Part shown: piece after piece, positions 11,637 through 22,740 of the stretch
Layout of the letters: the number at the start of each line of letters is the position of its first letter
Numbering within the stretch: position 1 is the stretch's first letter
Assembly (NCBI GenBank): GCA_916613615.1
Contig: OU744731.1
Span: 48,894,645 to 48,958,644 of the forward strand
Reading direction: 5' to 3'
Length of the DNA stretch: 64,000 nt
Origin: Steromphala cineraria
Taxonomy: Eukaryota > Mollusca > Gastropoda > Trochida > Trochidae
Program-made: the position numbers and the translations under genes
Notes under the pieces: generated by a model
The model's input: only the letters and a program-made list of their open reading frames with translations
Databases searched by the model: none
What the model was told of the DNA's origin: nothing

Positions 11637-12665
11637 TGCTCAAAGTTACCTCAAAAGTAGGTCAGATTGTTCATCCAAAGTTTCTCAGAAAACTGATCAA
11701 AAAGAATCTTTCAGTCCTTCTCAACAAATGCAAACACCACTTTCTCAAGATACTAGGCAATATGTTGAACACATCACACCTGCACTTTACCACAATAATG
11801 ACATTGGCAAAGACATGTGGAAGCAGTTAAAGCGTGTATCGATACCTGTCTTAACTGGTGATGCTAAAGCATATGAGGGCTTGAAAGCTGCTTTTAGTGC
11901 TTGTGTAGACCAAGCGTCTGCAACTCCTGAATACAAATTACTTCAGTTGCGCCAGTATGTTGAAGGTGAAGCCTTGGAGGTTATTCAAGATTAAGGGCAC
12001 TCAGTTGCTGCGTATGATGTTGCTTTAGAAAAACTTGATAGAAAGTTTGGTGGTATGCGCAGACACATTGCATTACAACTTGAAGAAATACCAAATTTCA
12101 GTCCTATTCGTTCTGGTAATGCTTAGGATGTTGGGCGATTTGCTGACATGTGGGATTTAGTAGTGGTGAACATGAAAGAATCTGATAGTTTTGAGGTGTT
12201 GGGCTATTGGTTGTTGTATGTACAGCTTCTTAAAAAGATGACAGAACCAATGATTACAAATTACCAAAGATGGATTTATGAGACACAAAGACAAGAGTCT
12301 GTTGAAACTTTGCGTGAGTGGGTTTCGCATTATTGCTTCAGAGACAGTTCATGGGGTTAGTAAAATGGGAAGACCAATGAACAGAGACGTAAAACCTGGG
12401 TCATTCTTTGGTAAACAAAGTGAATTTGATCAGAGGTGTAGGATTTGTCAATCAAACCACAACATTACAAGTTGTGTTAAGTTCTAGTCTATGCCACTCC
12501 AAAAAGATGGGAAACTGCAAAACTGTTGAGTCTTTGCTTCAAGTGTCTGGGGTCAAATCATTACAGCAAGATACATGTATGCAGTAGGAACACATTGTGT
12601 GGTATTGATAATTGTACATCTCAACACAATCAGCTGCTTCACTCAAGCATGCTTGGTAGTGCAAA
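11635..12665 (+). pseudogene. BEL/Pao gag with zinc knuckle
   Basis: The DUF1759-type gag region begins in frame near 11635. KRVSIPVLTGDAKAYEGLK lies at about 11830 and YKLLQLRQYVEGEALEVIQD ends at a stop at about 11992-11994. Reading continues past that stop (ALEKLDRKFGG), past another stop at about 12124, and on to about 12355 (ETQRQESVETLREWVSHYC). A frame change then leads to the knuckles: CRICQSNHNITSC (about 12440-12480), and CFKCLGSNHYSKIHVC (about 12539). The latter is followed by a Cys/His block ending HNQLLHSS, the typical BEL arrangement. The N-terminal coiled-coil part of gag appears to be missing. Confidence 0.8.
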
Positions 12666-12774
12666 CCATGATAAGGGTCGTCCTGTAAAGACGACAAGTA
12701 GTTCTTGCAATGAACAGCAACATTTAGATCAATCTCAAGGTCAAGACTCAAAAGTCCCAATGTCATCTACACAA

Positions 12775-13300
12775 TATCACATGACAGATTTTGTGTCATT
12801 GCGCACAGTTCCTGCATCGTTGTTAATGCATTGTTAGATGATGCAAGTACACAAACTTACATTAATGAAGACGTGTCCTCACAGTTGAGCTTAATTGGTG
12901 AAAAACAGACTGTTGCTGTCAATATACTTAATGGTCGAAGTGAGAAGTTTCCGTCACAATGTGTTGGTATTGAAAGTTTGGATGGTGCAGTTGATATGTG
13001 TCTTTCTGCTTTAACAACAACCAGGGTCACAGGGCAGATGAAGGTTGAAGAGTGGCAGAAACACAAAAAACAGTGGCCACATTTGAAGCACATTCATTTC
13101 CCAAAGTTCAGACTCCACATGTTGTTGATTTGCTCATTGGGATAAATTATCTGGAACTTTATCATTCTTATGAGGATATAGTTGGGGGTGAAGGTCAACC
13201 TTGTTGCTTGATTGACTCCGCTTTGGTAGACATGTGTTGGAAATCTTCCTGGTGGAAGAGAAGTCACGCTTTCCAATACTTTTTTCACAACTGAGTCAAA
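12775..13300 (+). pseudogene. BEL/Pao aspartic protease (DUF1758/A17-like)
   Basis: The region VSLRTVPA...LLDDASTQTYI (12780-12870) corresponds to the protease active-site neighbourhood; the expected LLD-x-(A/G)-(S/A) motif is present as LLDDAS. It continues through GEKQTVAVNILNGRSEKF to PHVVDLLIGINYLELYHS (13118-13165). At least three frame changes break it. BEL proteases process the gag-pol polyprotein. Confidence 0.7.
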
Positions 13301-13309
13301 AAGGGTTTT

Positions 13310-14110
13310 TGAGTTGAATTCAATTCTTCATAAGTTCTGGGAAGTAGAAGAGTTGAAGGCTGACTGTCTGATTTTCACTAAACAAGATGAAGTCATCTCT
13401 TCAGTTCAAGACACTATCAAGTATGAAATAATAGATACGAAATTGGCATATCATGGAAAAATGTGCACCAGTCCCTTCCACAAAACTATGAAATGGCTTA
13501 TAAGCGTCTTTGTAGCACTGAGAAGAAATTGTCAAAAGACAAATTCGTTGGTGAGTTGTATGAGAAAACTTTCACAGATTTTCCTGTTGTGCGACCAGAT
13601 CGTACTACCATAAAGGTGACAGTGGTTTTTGATGCTTCTGCAAAATGCCAGAGCATATCTTTACATGACACCATACATCAGGGTCCAAAACTTCAAGGGG
13701 ATTTGTTTGAGATCCTTCTTCGTTTCCGGCGATATCCAATAGCTTTAGACTGTGACTTGCAGAAATGTACTTTCAGATAGGACTACCTAAAGCAGATCGT
13801 TCCTTCTTCAGTTTCTTTTTCGTCTATGGATCAATCAAAATTACCACAAATTTATGAGTTCACAAGGGTTGTCTTCGGTGTGAATGCTTCACCTTTCCTT
13901 GCGCTCGTAGACATGAATACCTTTTTCTAAAAGCTTCTGAGACTGTATGCAAGTTCACATACATTGACAATAGCATGAATTCTGTGCAAGATGTTGAAGA
14001 TGGTAAAACATTGTACAATCAGCTTACAGATATTTGGGGTAAGGCTGGAATGAAATCACGGAAGTGGTTATCCAATTCTTCTGAGGTTTTAGAGATTATT
14101 CCAGAGGAAA
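13310..14110 (+). pseudogene. BEL/Pao reverse transcriptase, broken, altered active site
   Basis: RT motifs in order are ENSILHKFWEVEE-like (13316), YEMAYKRLCSTEKKL (13485), VTVVFDASAKCQS (13617), and HQGPKLQGDLFEILLRFR (13678), followed by IALDCDLQKC. The usual YVDDSMDS block reads YIDNSMNS at 13960-13980, so the second catalytic Asp is Asn. Stops at about 13780, 13860 and 13930 and frame changes break it. The altered active site would by itself prevent activity. Confidence 0.8.
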
Positions 14111-14242
14111 TAGGGCATCGGAAGTAAACTTGACTAAAGATGAGTTGCCTTCAGTAAAGACACTTGGATTGCTCAAGATGATGACTTTTGCTTTCGTAAT
14201 ATTATATTTACCTAAAGGTCATTCCTTCATGAGATTGCAAAG

Positions 14243-14584
14243 TTGTTTGATCCTCTCGGGTTTCTTTCTCCATTCCACATAAATGCAAAAAATCTTATGC
14301 AACAGCTTCTGCTTTGTGGGTTAGACTGGGATGATGAACTTACTGGTGACCTGAAACAAAAAGCATTAACATGGCTCTCAGAAAGATCTGATTTGAACGA
14401 AGTTAGATTTCCCAGATGTATGCAACTGAATCTCCCAGGAAAGCAAACACAATTGCATGTATTTGTTGATGCATCGAAAGATGCTAACCAGGCAGTTCTC
14501 TACTGTGTACAAACTTACCAAAATGATGAAGTTACAAGTAAGCTTGCTGCAGTACTTGGAGTTCCTACTTCTTCTTGCTGTTGA
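14243..14584 (+). pseudogene. BEL/Pao RT connection and RNase H N-terminus (copy A)
   Basis: This open stretch reads FDPLGFLSPFHINAKNLMQQ and later LHVFVDASKDANQAVLYC, the typical join between the BEL RT and its RNase H domain with a retained DAS motif. It ends at a stop after 113 codons. A second copy with seven visible residue differences or fewer is at 19215-19556 and a third, truncated one at 20773-20943. Copy B reads DASEDAYQAVLYC at the same place. Confidence 0.75.
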
Positions 14585-14639
14585 TCATGCTCTAGAGATA
14601 GGACTGTCCTAAGCAACTCTTTGAGGTACTCTCTTCGTG

Positions 14640-15020
14640 CATTTGAACAAACTGATGTAGATTTTGCAGGTCCATTCCTCACTATTCAGGGACGAGAAAA
14701 GTCCAGAAGTAAGCAGTATCTGTGCCTGTTCACCTGTTTATCAACCAGGGCGGTTCACCTTGAAATGGCATATGCTCTTGATACAGATCCTCCCTGAATA
14801 CTTTCTGCAGAATGGCAAGTAGACAGGGATTGCCATCAGGAATTATATCTGATAATGGCACTCAATATGATTGTGCAGCTAATGAACTGAAACAGCTAGT
14901 CTCCTGATTAGATTCAGACAAGTAGAAATCGTCTTTGGCAAACTGAGGTGTAGATTGGTTGTTCAATCCTTCTCATGCTCCAAACTTTGTTTGTGTGTTT
15001 GAGTCGATGATAAAGTCTCA
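14640..15020 (+). pseudogene. BEL/Pao integrase core, broken (copy A)
   Basis: [18 protein letters not shown] (from about 14652) carries the first catalytic Asp. [18 protein letters not shown] follows and then a stop. After a frame change, GLPSGIISDNGTQYD (about 14829-14870) carries the second Asp. The final Glu region falls in degraded sequence near 14950-15010. The enzyme would insert element cDNA into the host genome. Confidence 0.75.
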
Positions 15021-15021
15021 A

Positions 15022-15669
15022 GTCTAAAGTATTTTTGCCGTCCTTGGATCAAGTGGCATAACTGACGAAGAGCTGATGATAGCTCTTGTTGGTGCAGAAG
15101 GTCTTATCAATTCTCGTTGTCTTACTTATCAATCTGCTGACCCTGTGGACGACATATCAGTAACTCCAAGCCACTCCCTACATGGGCAGAGTGGTGAAAT
15201 CTTCGCACCAGATTCTGTTGATGATACTTCATTCCATCCCAGGAAGAGATGGAGAAGGGTACAAGAACTGGTACGACACGTGTGGAGGAGATGTATGAAG
15301 GAGTGCCCACCTTCTCTCCAATCTAGGAAGAAATGGTTCTCTCCCAGTAGAGATGGTCAAGTTGGCGACGTTGTACATGTACTTGTCATTTCTCCTAGTG
15401 CACCACGGGGTACCTGGAACCTTGGTATCATTGACAAGGCATATCCAGGTTCTGATGGACATGTTCGTGTTGTGGACGTGAAAACGGAAAGGACAATTTT
15501 GACAAGACCAGTGTCAAAAATATGTCCACTGGAATTATCAACAATAATAATGGAGAACGAAGACAAGCAGGACAGTAGTCCATCCGTCCATCCGTCCGTC
15601 CATATGTCCGTCCATCCGTCCGTAAACTTTGTGGAATTTCGACTTCTTCTCCAGAACCATGAGGCCTAG
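15022..15669 (+). pseudogene. BEL/Pao C-terminal DUF5641 domain, open over 197 codons (copy A)
   Basis: This is the only BEL domain still open: GLINSRCLTYQSADPVDDIS, HSLHGQSGEIFAPDS, the RKRWRRVQELVRHVWRRC helix, and a C-terminal SH3-like part (GDVVHVLVI, RGTWNLGIIDKAYPGSDGHV, VSKICPLEL). The last ~38 codons (PSVHPSVHMSV onward) come from the adjacent CCGTCCAT repeat, not from BEL. The same 197 residues are encoded without any change at 20010-20603, which points to a recent duplication. The ATG at 15076 is only the first Met in the open frame; the domain extends upstream of it. Confidence 0.8.
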
Positions 15670-17790
15670 AAAGCTTAAACTTTGTGTACAGACTCCTTGA
15701 CTAATGAGGATTAAAAAGTGTAGCTTTGGTGGCCCTGTGGCCCCTAAGAAGGGTCAAAGGGGCCATGCCCTAAAAACCTATTTTCGACTTCTTCTCCAGA
15801 ACCATAAGGCCTAGAAAGCTAAAACTTTGTGTACAGACTCCTTGACTAGTGAGGATTATAAATTATAGCTTTGGTGGCCCTAATAAGGGCCAGAGGGACC
15901 ATGCCTTTAAAACCTATTTTCATCTTCTCCAGAAGCAAAAGGCCAAGAAAGCTGAAACCTTGTGAATATACTCTTTGACTAGTGAGGATTATGATTTAAA
16001 GCTTTTGTGGCCCTGTGGCCCTGTGCCCTGTGGCCCTGTGGACCGGTGGCCCCTAATAAGGGCCTCAGGGGCCACACCCTTTAACATAATTTCATCTTTT
16101 CCTCAAGAAGCATCAGGCCTAGAAAGCTGAAACTTTGTGTGCAAACTCCTAAGTTAGATAAGGAGGATTCCAAATTGTACATTTAGTGACCCTGTGGTTC
16201 AACTAAGGGCGGAACCATATTTGCCACACCTAAAAGCCAAATTAAAATGAAGCCTGATAAGCTACAGAGCCACTGGCTCTATTTTTCTACATTTATCGAG
16301 AAATGGTTGCATGTTTTTGACAGCTCTCGACCAGTCAGAATCGCCGAAAAAAGTGTAACAAAACCATTTTGTAGTTTTTTGCTCATAGTTTGCGAAACCT
16401 GTCCGCACTGGTACGCATTTGTACCATGTAAAGTGTCTCTCACATGCCCTGCCTGGTCCAGCATTGTCCCTCAAAAGCCTGTTTCAGTACAGAATATTTG
16501 TGCATAGTTTGCGCTGGGACCCGTGCACTTGTGCTATGGTACGCCAGTACCTGCACTGTTACGTATTGGTCACGCATGCTTGACCATTATGCAAGTCCTC
16601 TTGTGAAACACACTTGCAAGCTGAGGATTATAAATTATAGCTTTGGACGCCCTGTGACCCCTAATAAGGGCAACATAAGCCACGCCCTAAAAACCTATTT
16701 TCACCTTCTTCTCCAGAACCATGAGGCCTAGAAAGCTGAAACTTTGTGTACAGACTCCTTGACTAGTGAAGACTATCAATTGTAGCTTTGGTGGCCCTGT
16801 GACCCCTAATACGGGTCACATATGCCACGCCCTAAAAACCTATTTTCATCTTCTTCTCCAGAACCATGAGGCCTAGAAAGCTGAAACTTTGTGTACAGAC
16901 TCCTTGACTAGTGAAGACTATCAATTGTAGCTTTGGTGGCCCTATGACCCCTAATAAAAGCCACAGGGGCCACACCCTAAAAGCCTATTATCATCTTCTT
17001 CTCAAGAAGCATAAGGCCTAGAACACGTGTTTTTATGGGAATATAAGGTGATGCTAGAAAAACAAAAATAAATGGTTACAAAACATTAATGTATTAAAAC
17101 TAAATGACGCAATGCTAATTTCAAATTTATTACGTAAATTTTAGCCATGCGATTCCCTTTTCTTACACAAAAGGAATCAAGGTGTTCACACAAAATTGCC
17201 TCCAATGGATTGTATGTGAATCTCCATACTGTGTCCTCTGACTATGGAAAAAAACAACCTATTTTCATCTTCTTCTCCAGAAGCATAAGGCCTAGAAAGC
17301 TGAAACTTTGTTTACAGACTCCTTGACTAGTGAGGATGATGAATTGTAGCTTTAAAATAATAATAAAGGCAACAGGAACGTCCTTCAAATCTATTTTCAT
17401 CTTCTCCTGAAGTATAAGGCCTAGAAAACTGAAACTTGTCGCCTATATACAGTGTTAAAAATATATCCCGTCAGTCAGTCCTTGAACTGCCTACTTTTTG
17501 GTCAGGACTGGTTACTTTTTGGTCAGGACTGGTAACTTTTTGGTCAGGACTGGTAGCTTTTCAATTTTTTTTCTTAAATTTCCCAAAGGAATTGACCCAT
17601 GAATTTTCAGGACAGGCTAAATTTCCAATCTATTTTATACACTGCTATATACTTAATTTTATGATTGGTGATCCTGTGGCGTCTACAAAGGGGGAATCAC
17701 ATTGGCCACACTCTACATCATAGTTGATGATGAAGCCTGATGAGCTACAGAGCCAATGGCTCTATTTTTTTCAGATGTGGAATTCTTAAA
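15570..17790 (+). repeat. Non-coding hairpin-ended repeat family with internal ~150-bp monomers (copy A)
   Basis: The element opens with CCGTCC/CCATCC runs (15579-15625). It then repeats a monomer with the landmarks cttcttctccagaacc, aggcctagaaagctgaaacttt, gtacagactccttgactagtg and ggcccctaataagggcc at about 15640, 15787, 15920, 16095, 16700, 16850, 17270 and 17400. It ends with a perfect hairpin AGAGCC-AAT-GGCTCT (17749-17763) followed by a T run. An identical type of end, AGAGCC-ACT-GGCTCT, occurs inside at 16266-16280, so two members are probably nested. No protein of its own is visible. Confidence 0.75.
17492..17554. repeat. 21-bp tandem repeat, three copies
   Basis: The unit tactttttggtcaggactgg plus t or a is repeated three times. 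The same block is at 22442-22504 (duplicate) and inverted at about 26413-26478. Confidence 0.85.
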
Positions 17791-18592
17791 ACATTCTTGG
17801 AATTCACTGGATATATATTTGTGCCTTTTATTTTTCCGATTTGGAATATGTGCGTGGATATATTTTGTAATAATTCTGAATGTGGCATTAAGGAATAATA
17901 TTTTGCATCATGAGTAAATTCATTATGAGTGATGACATTTGATTTTCTTTTTCAGTGAATGAACATTTTATAAACAATATGTTGAAATTATATGATGTAA
18001 ATATGTTTCCTTTATGATATATATGGATCTATCATGGGAGGGGGAATGGTCTGAAGGACATGCCCTCAATTGAGCGGCAACTGTCTAATTAAAATCCATA
18101 GATGGTCATTGTAAAGGGGCTTTAAATTTTCCAAAGCTTAAACAGCTTGTGTGCATTTCTGTAACATGTGTAAAATGCACAAGGACTGGTATGAAGAACT
18201 CGTTGTTTTCCCGGCCATGAAAAACGTTTGCATGAACTGAAATTGACATGAGTTCACTTTTTAATTTGGCTTGGTTGAGAGCAGTCGCGTTTCTTGACGC
18301 GTTTCTCCCATAATATTTGAACTTAACAAACAAGATGTAATTTCGAACTTGTTTGTAGGCATTTGTATATGCCATTTCGAATTTGACTTTGCTAAATAAT
18401 TTCGTATTTTGATAACTTTAGAGAGTTCACATATTCGGTGTTTCTCAAGAGTTTGTTGATATTCGTTTTTCGAGTGCAGTAGAAATAAAGGGTTTCTACT
18501 TGTATTATTTAGGGTTTTTTTGACACTAGATAGACAATAGTGTCATGAATAAAACATTTCTGTAAAGATTTTGTATGTATTTCAGAACTTCA
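17791..18592. other. Unassigned DNA within the duplicated unit
   Basis: No coding motif or known repeat is visible here. The stretch is duplicated at about 22741-23524 with small indels. An open frame on the minus strand (18106-18375) recurs unchanged in copy B, but it has no recognisable domain, and its conservation follows from the recent duplication. Confidence 0.4.
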
Positions 18593-19112
18593 CCAGTTGA
18601 AAACCTTTACGTTGAAGCTAATGAGCCATCTCTAGATGATCGGCGCATTAAATTTGTACTTCAATACATAACTAAACTCGAAGCCAATCCTTCAAATCCT
18701 GCCCACAACTTAGTATTCAATCCTGACTACCAGCAGTTGTATTAATCAAAACCTAAAGCAATTCCACCTCTTGGTATCCGTATTCAACAACATGTTGAAG
18801 ATTCGGATTTTTTTTTTCTTCTATTGCAGAACATGGTCTGCTGGCCACTCCGCATAGCAGTTGGTCAAGCCCCACGTCGATCTTACCTTAACAATCCATA
18901 AACAATCAAATACCAATCAACTAATAGTTTTACCGGCTTTAAGCGAAGTCTATGACTTTTATTCTGATTACAAACCAATTTCCCAATAACTACTGAAACA
19001 AATTTCATGAAACTGACAGTACTTATAGCCTCTGAACTGAAATTGATACAGATGAAATAGGTCCAACCTATCTATTTCCGTTTCCATTAACATGGAAAAT
19101 TTTGCCTTGACT
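18593..19112 (+). pseudogene. LINE RT C-terminal fragment (copy A, shortened)
   Basis: The fragment begins inside the sequence for FRTSPVENLYVEANEPSLDD and continues through RIKFVLQYITKLEANPSNPA and IPPLGIRIQQHVEDSDF. These are typical of the stretch between RT and RNase H in I/Jockey-like LINEs. Stops and indels follow. Compared with 23525-24494 it lacks the first 431 bp, with a ttt microhomology at the deletion join. Confidence 0.75.
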
Positions 19113-20560
19113 TGAGTTGCCTTCAGTAAAGACACTTGGATTGCTCAAGATGATGACGTTTGCTTTCGTAATATTATATTTACCTAAAGGTCATTCCTTC
19201 ATGAGATTGCAAAGTTGTTTGATCCTCTCAGGTTTCTTTCTCCATTCCACATAAATGCAAAAAATCTTATGCAACAGCTTCTGCTTTGTGGGTTAGACTG
19301 GGATGATGAACTTACTGGTGACCTGAAACAAAAAGCATTAACATGGCTCTCAGAAAGATCTGATTTGAACGAACTTAGATTTCCCAGATGTATGCAACTG
19401 AATCTCCCAGGAAAGCAAACACAATTGCATGTATTTGTTGATGCATCGGAAGATGCTTACCAGGCAGTTCTCTACTGTGTACATACTTACCAAAATGATG
19501 AAGTTACAAGTAAGCTTGCTGCAGTACTTGGAGTTCCTACTTCTTCTTGCTGTTGATCATGCTCTAGAGATAGGACTGTCCTAAGCAACTCTTTGAGGTA
19601 CTCTCTTCGTGCATTTGAACAAACTGATGTAGATTTTGCAGGTCCATTCCTCACTATTCAGGGACGAGAAAAGTCCAGAAGTAAGCAGTATCTGTGCCTG
19701 TTCACCTGTTTATCAACCAGGGCGGTTCACCTTGAAATGGCATATGCTCTTGATACAGATCCTCCCTGAATGCTTTCTGCAGAATGGCAAGTAGACAGGG
19801 ATTGCCATCAGAAATTATATCTGATAATGGCACTCAATATGATGGTGCAGCTAATGAACTGAAACAGCTAGTCTCCTGATAAGATTCAGACAAGTAGAAA
19901 TCCTTCTCATGCTCCAAACTTTGTTTGTGTGTTTGAGTCGATGATAAAGTCTCAAGTCTAAAGTATTTTTGCCGTCCTTGGATCAAGTGGCATAACTAAA
20001 GAAGAGCTGATGATAGCTCTTGTTGGTGCAGAAGGTCTTATCAATTCTCGTTGTCTTACTTATCAATCTGCTGACCCTGTGGACGACATATCAGTAACTC
20101 CAAGCCACTCCCTACATGGGCAGAGTGGTGAAATCTTCGCACCAGATTCTGTTGATGATACTTCATTCCATCCCAGGAAGAGATGGAGAAGGGTACAAGA
20201 ACTGGTACGACACGTGTGGAGGAGATGTATGAAGGAGTGCCCACCTTCTCTCCAATCTAGGAAGAAATGGTTCTCTCCCAGTAGAGATGGTCAAGTTGGC
20301 GACGTTGTACATGTACTTGTCATTTCTCCTAGTGCACCACGGGGTACCTGGAACCTTGGTATCATTGACAAGGCATATCCAGGTTCTGATGGACATGTTC
20401 GTGTTGTGGACGTGAAAACGGAAAGGACAATTTTGACAAGACCAGTGTCAAAAATATGTCCACTGGAATTATCAACAATAATAATGGAGAACGAAGACAA
20501 GCAGGACAGTAGTCCATCCGTCCATCCGTCCGTCCATATGTCCGTCCATCCGTCCGTAAA
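19113..20560 (+). pseudogene. BEL/Pao fragment (copy B): RT end to DUF5641
   Basis: The RNase H start is at 19215-19556 (FDPLRFLSPFHINAKNLMQQ, DASEDAYQAVLYC). The integrase remnant begins at about 19627 ([13 protein letters not shown], then SDNGTQYD), and the DUF5641 frame is at 20010-20603. The integrase third motif region is further shortened by the 38-bp deletion. No protease or gag accompanies it. Confidence 0.8.
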
Positions 20561-20603
20561 CTTTGTGGAATTTCGACTTCTTCTCCAGAACCATGAGGCC
20601 TAG
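20010..20603 (+). pseudogene. BEL/Pao DUF5641 domain (copy B), open over 197 codons
   Basis: The 197 codons give exactly the same residues as 15076-15669, including the repeat-derived tail starting PSVHPSVHMSV. Without RT, protease or intact integrase in cis, I regard it as a preserved fragment and not as a gene. Whether it is expressed cannot be judged from sequence. Confidence 0.7.
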
Positions 20604-20672
20604 AAAGCTTAAACTTTGTGTACAGACTCCTTGACTAATGAGGATTAAAAAGTGTAGCTTTGGTGGCCCTGT

Positions 20673-20943
20673 GGTTGCCTTCAGTAAAGACACTTGGATT
20701 GCTCAAGATGATGACGTTTGCTTTCGTAATATTATATTTACCTAAAGGTCATTCCTTCATGAGATTGCAAAGTTGTTTGATCCTCTCAGGTTTCTTTCTC
20801 CATTCCACATAAATGCAAAAAATCTTATGCAACAGCTTCTGCTTTGTGGGTTAGACTGGGATGATGAACTTACTGGTGACCTGAAACAAAAAGCATTAAC
20901 ATGGCTCTCAGAAAGATCTGATTTGAACGAACTTAGATTTCCC
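20673..20943 (+). repeat. Third partial copy of the BEL RT/RNase H segment (copy C)
   Basis: This 271-bp block repeats 19117-19387. It carries the variants of copy B (gatgacgtttg, cctctcagg, gaacttag) and not those of A, so it derives from B. It is spliced into the hairpin repeat: the left join is ctgtgg|ttgcc and the right join is ttccca|accaaag. Confidence 0.85.
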
Positions 20944-20944
20944 A

Positions 20945-22740
20945 ACCAAAGCTTTTATGGCCCTGTGGCCCTGTGCCCTGTGGCCCTGTGGACCGGTGGC
21001 CCCTAATAAGGGCCTCAGGGGCCACACCCTTTAACATAATTTCATCTTTTCCCCAAGAAACATCAGGCCTAGAAAGCTGAAACTTTGTGTGCAAACTCCT
21101 AAGTTAGATAAGGAGGATTCCAAATTGTACATTTAGTGACCCTGTGGTTCAACTAAGGGGGGAACCATATTTGCCACACCTAAAAACAAAATTAAAATGA
21201 AGCCTGATAAGCTACAGAGCCACTGGCTCTATTTTTCTACATTTTTCGAGAAATGGTTGCATGTTTTTGAAAGCTCTCGACCAGTCAGAATCGCCGAAAA
21301 AAGTGTAACAAAACCATTTTGTAGTTATTTGCTCATAGTTTGCGAAACCTGTCCGCACTGGTACGCATTTGTACCATGTAAAGTGTCTCTCACATGCCCT
21401 GCCTGGTCCAGCATTGTCCCTCAAAAGCCTGTTTCAGTACAGAATATTTGTGCATAGTTTGCGCTGGGACCCGTGCACTTGTGCTATGGTACGCTAGTAC
21501 CTGCACTGTTACGTATTGGTCACGCATGCTTGACCATTATGCAAGTCCTCTTGTGAAACACACTTGCAAGCTGAGGATTATAAATTATAGCTTTGGACGC
21601 CCTGTGACCCCTAATAAGGGCAACATAAGCCACGCCCTAAAAACCTATTTTCACCTTCTTCTCCAGAACCATGAGGTCTAGAAAGCTGAAACTTTGTGTA
21701 CAGACTCCTTGACTAGTGAAGACTATCAATTGTAGCTTTGGTGGCCCTGTGACCCCAAATATGGGTCACATATGCCACGCCCTAAAAACCTATTTTCATC
21801 TTCTTCTCCAGAACCATGAGGCCTAGAAAGCTGAAACTTTGTGTACAGACTCCTTGACTAGTGACGATTATAAATTGTAGCTTTGGTGGCCCTATGACCC
21901 CTAATAAAAGCCACAGGGGCCACACCCTAAAAGCCTATTATCATCTTCTTCTCAAGAAGCATAAGGCCTAGAACACGTGTTTTTATGGGAATATAAGGTG
22001 ATGCTAGAAAAACAAAAATAAATGGTTACAAAACATTAATGTATTAAAACTAAATGACGCAATGCTAATTTCAAATTTATAATGTAAATTTTAGCTATGC
22101 GATTCCCTTTTCTTACACAAAAGGAATCAAGGTGTTCACACAAAATTGCCTCCAATGGATTGTATGTGAATCTCCATACTGTGTCCTCTGACTATGGAAA
22201 AAAACAACCTATTTTCATCTTCTTCTCCAGAAGCATAAGGCCTAGAAAGCTGAAACTTTGTTTACAGACTCCTTGACTAGTGAGGATGATGAATTGTAGC
22301 TTTATAATAATAATAAAGGCAACAGGAACGTCCTTCAAATCTATTTTCATCTTCTCCTGAAGTATAAGGCCTAGAAAACTGAAACTTGTCGCCTATATAC
22401 AGTGTTAAAAATATATCCCGTCAGTCAGTCCTTGAACTGCCTACTTTTTGGTCAGGACTGGTTACTTTTTGGTCAGGACTGGTAACTTTTTGGTCAGGAC
22501 TGGTAGCTTTTCAATTTTTTTTCTTAAATTTCCCAAAGGAATTGACCAATGAATTTTCAGGACAGGCTAAATTTCCAATCTATTTTATACACTGCTATAT
22601 ACTTAATTTTATGATTGGTGATCCTGTGGCGTCTACAAAGGGGGAATCACATTGGCCACACTCTACATCATAGTTGATGATGAAGCCTGATGAGCTACAG
22701 AGCCAATGGCTCTATTTTTTTCAGATGTGGAATTCTTAAA
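20945..22740 (+). repeat. Hairpin-ended repeat family (copy B)
   Basis: This is the duplicate of 15996-17790. Hairpin ends lie at 21216-21230 (AGAGCC-ACT-GGCTCT) and 22699-22713 (AGAGCC-AAT-GGCTCT), with the 21-bp tandem block at 22442-22504. Confidence 0.8.

Larger units (their letters stand above)
11630..15560 (+). mobile_element. BEL/Pao LTR retrotransposon internal region, degenerate, no LTRs seen (copy A)
   Basis: Gag, aspartic protease, reverse transcriptase, RNase H, integrase and a DUF5641 C-terminal domain occur in the canonical BEL/Pao order on the + strand. I cannot find an LTR, primer-binding site or polypurine tract at either end. The left edge abuts a LINE ORF1 and the right edge abuts a CCGTCCAT-rich non-coding repeat. 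Stops and frameshifts occur in every domain except DUF5641. From 14141 onward the sequence belongs to a 4,972-bp unit repeated at 19113. Confidence 0.85.
14141..19112 (+). repeat. 4,972-bp unit, copy A of a tandem duplication
   Basis: The unit begins at tgagttgccttcagtaaag in BEL RT and ends in a LINE RT fragment. Copy B begins with the same sequence at 19113. The junction ttgacttga|gttgcc shares TGA with both parents, which suggests a microhomology join. Copy A lacks 431 bp of the LINE fragment that copy B retains. Confidence 0.9.

Noticed and set aside
16247..16731. Overlapping open frames in the hairpin repeat (also 21197-21681, 17436-17723, 22386-22673)
   Set aside because: They overlap on both strands, start inside repeat monomers and recur only because the unit is duplicated.
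15570..17790. Helitron identity for the hairpin-ended family
   Set aside because: A 3' hairpin is present, but the expected CTRR terminus and 5' TC, as well as any Rep/helicase sequence, are missing. A TIR-type or unknown class fits as well.
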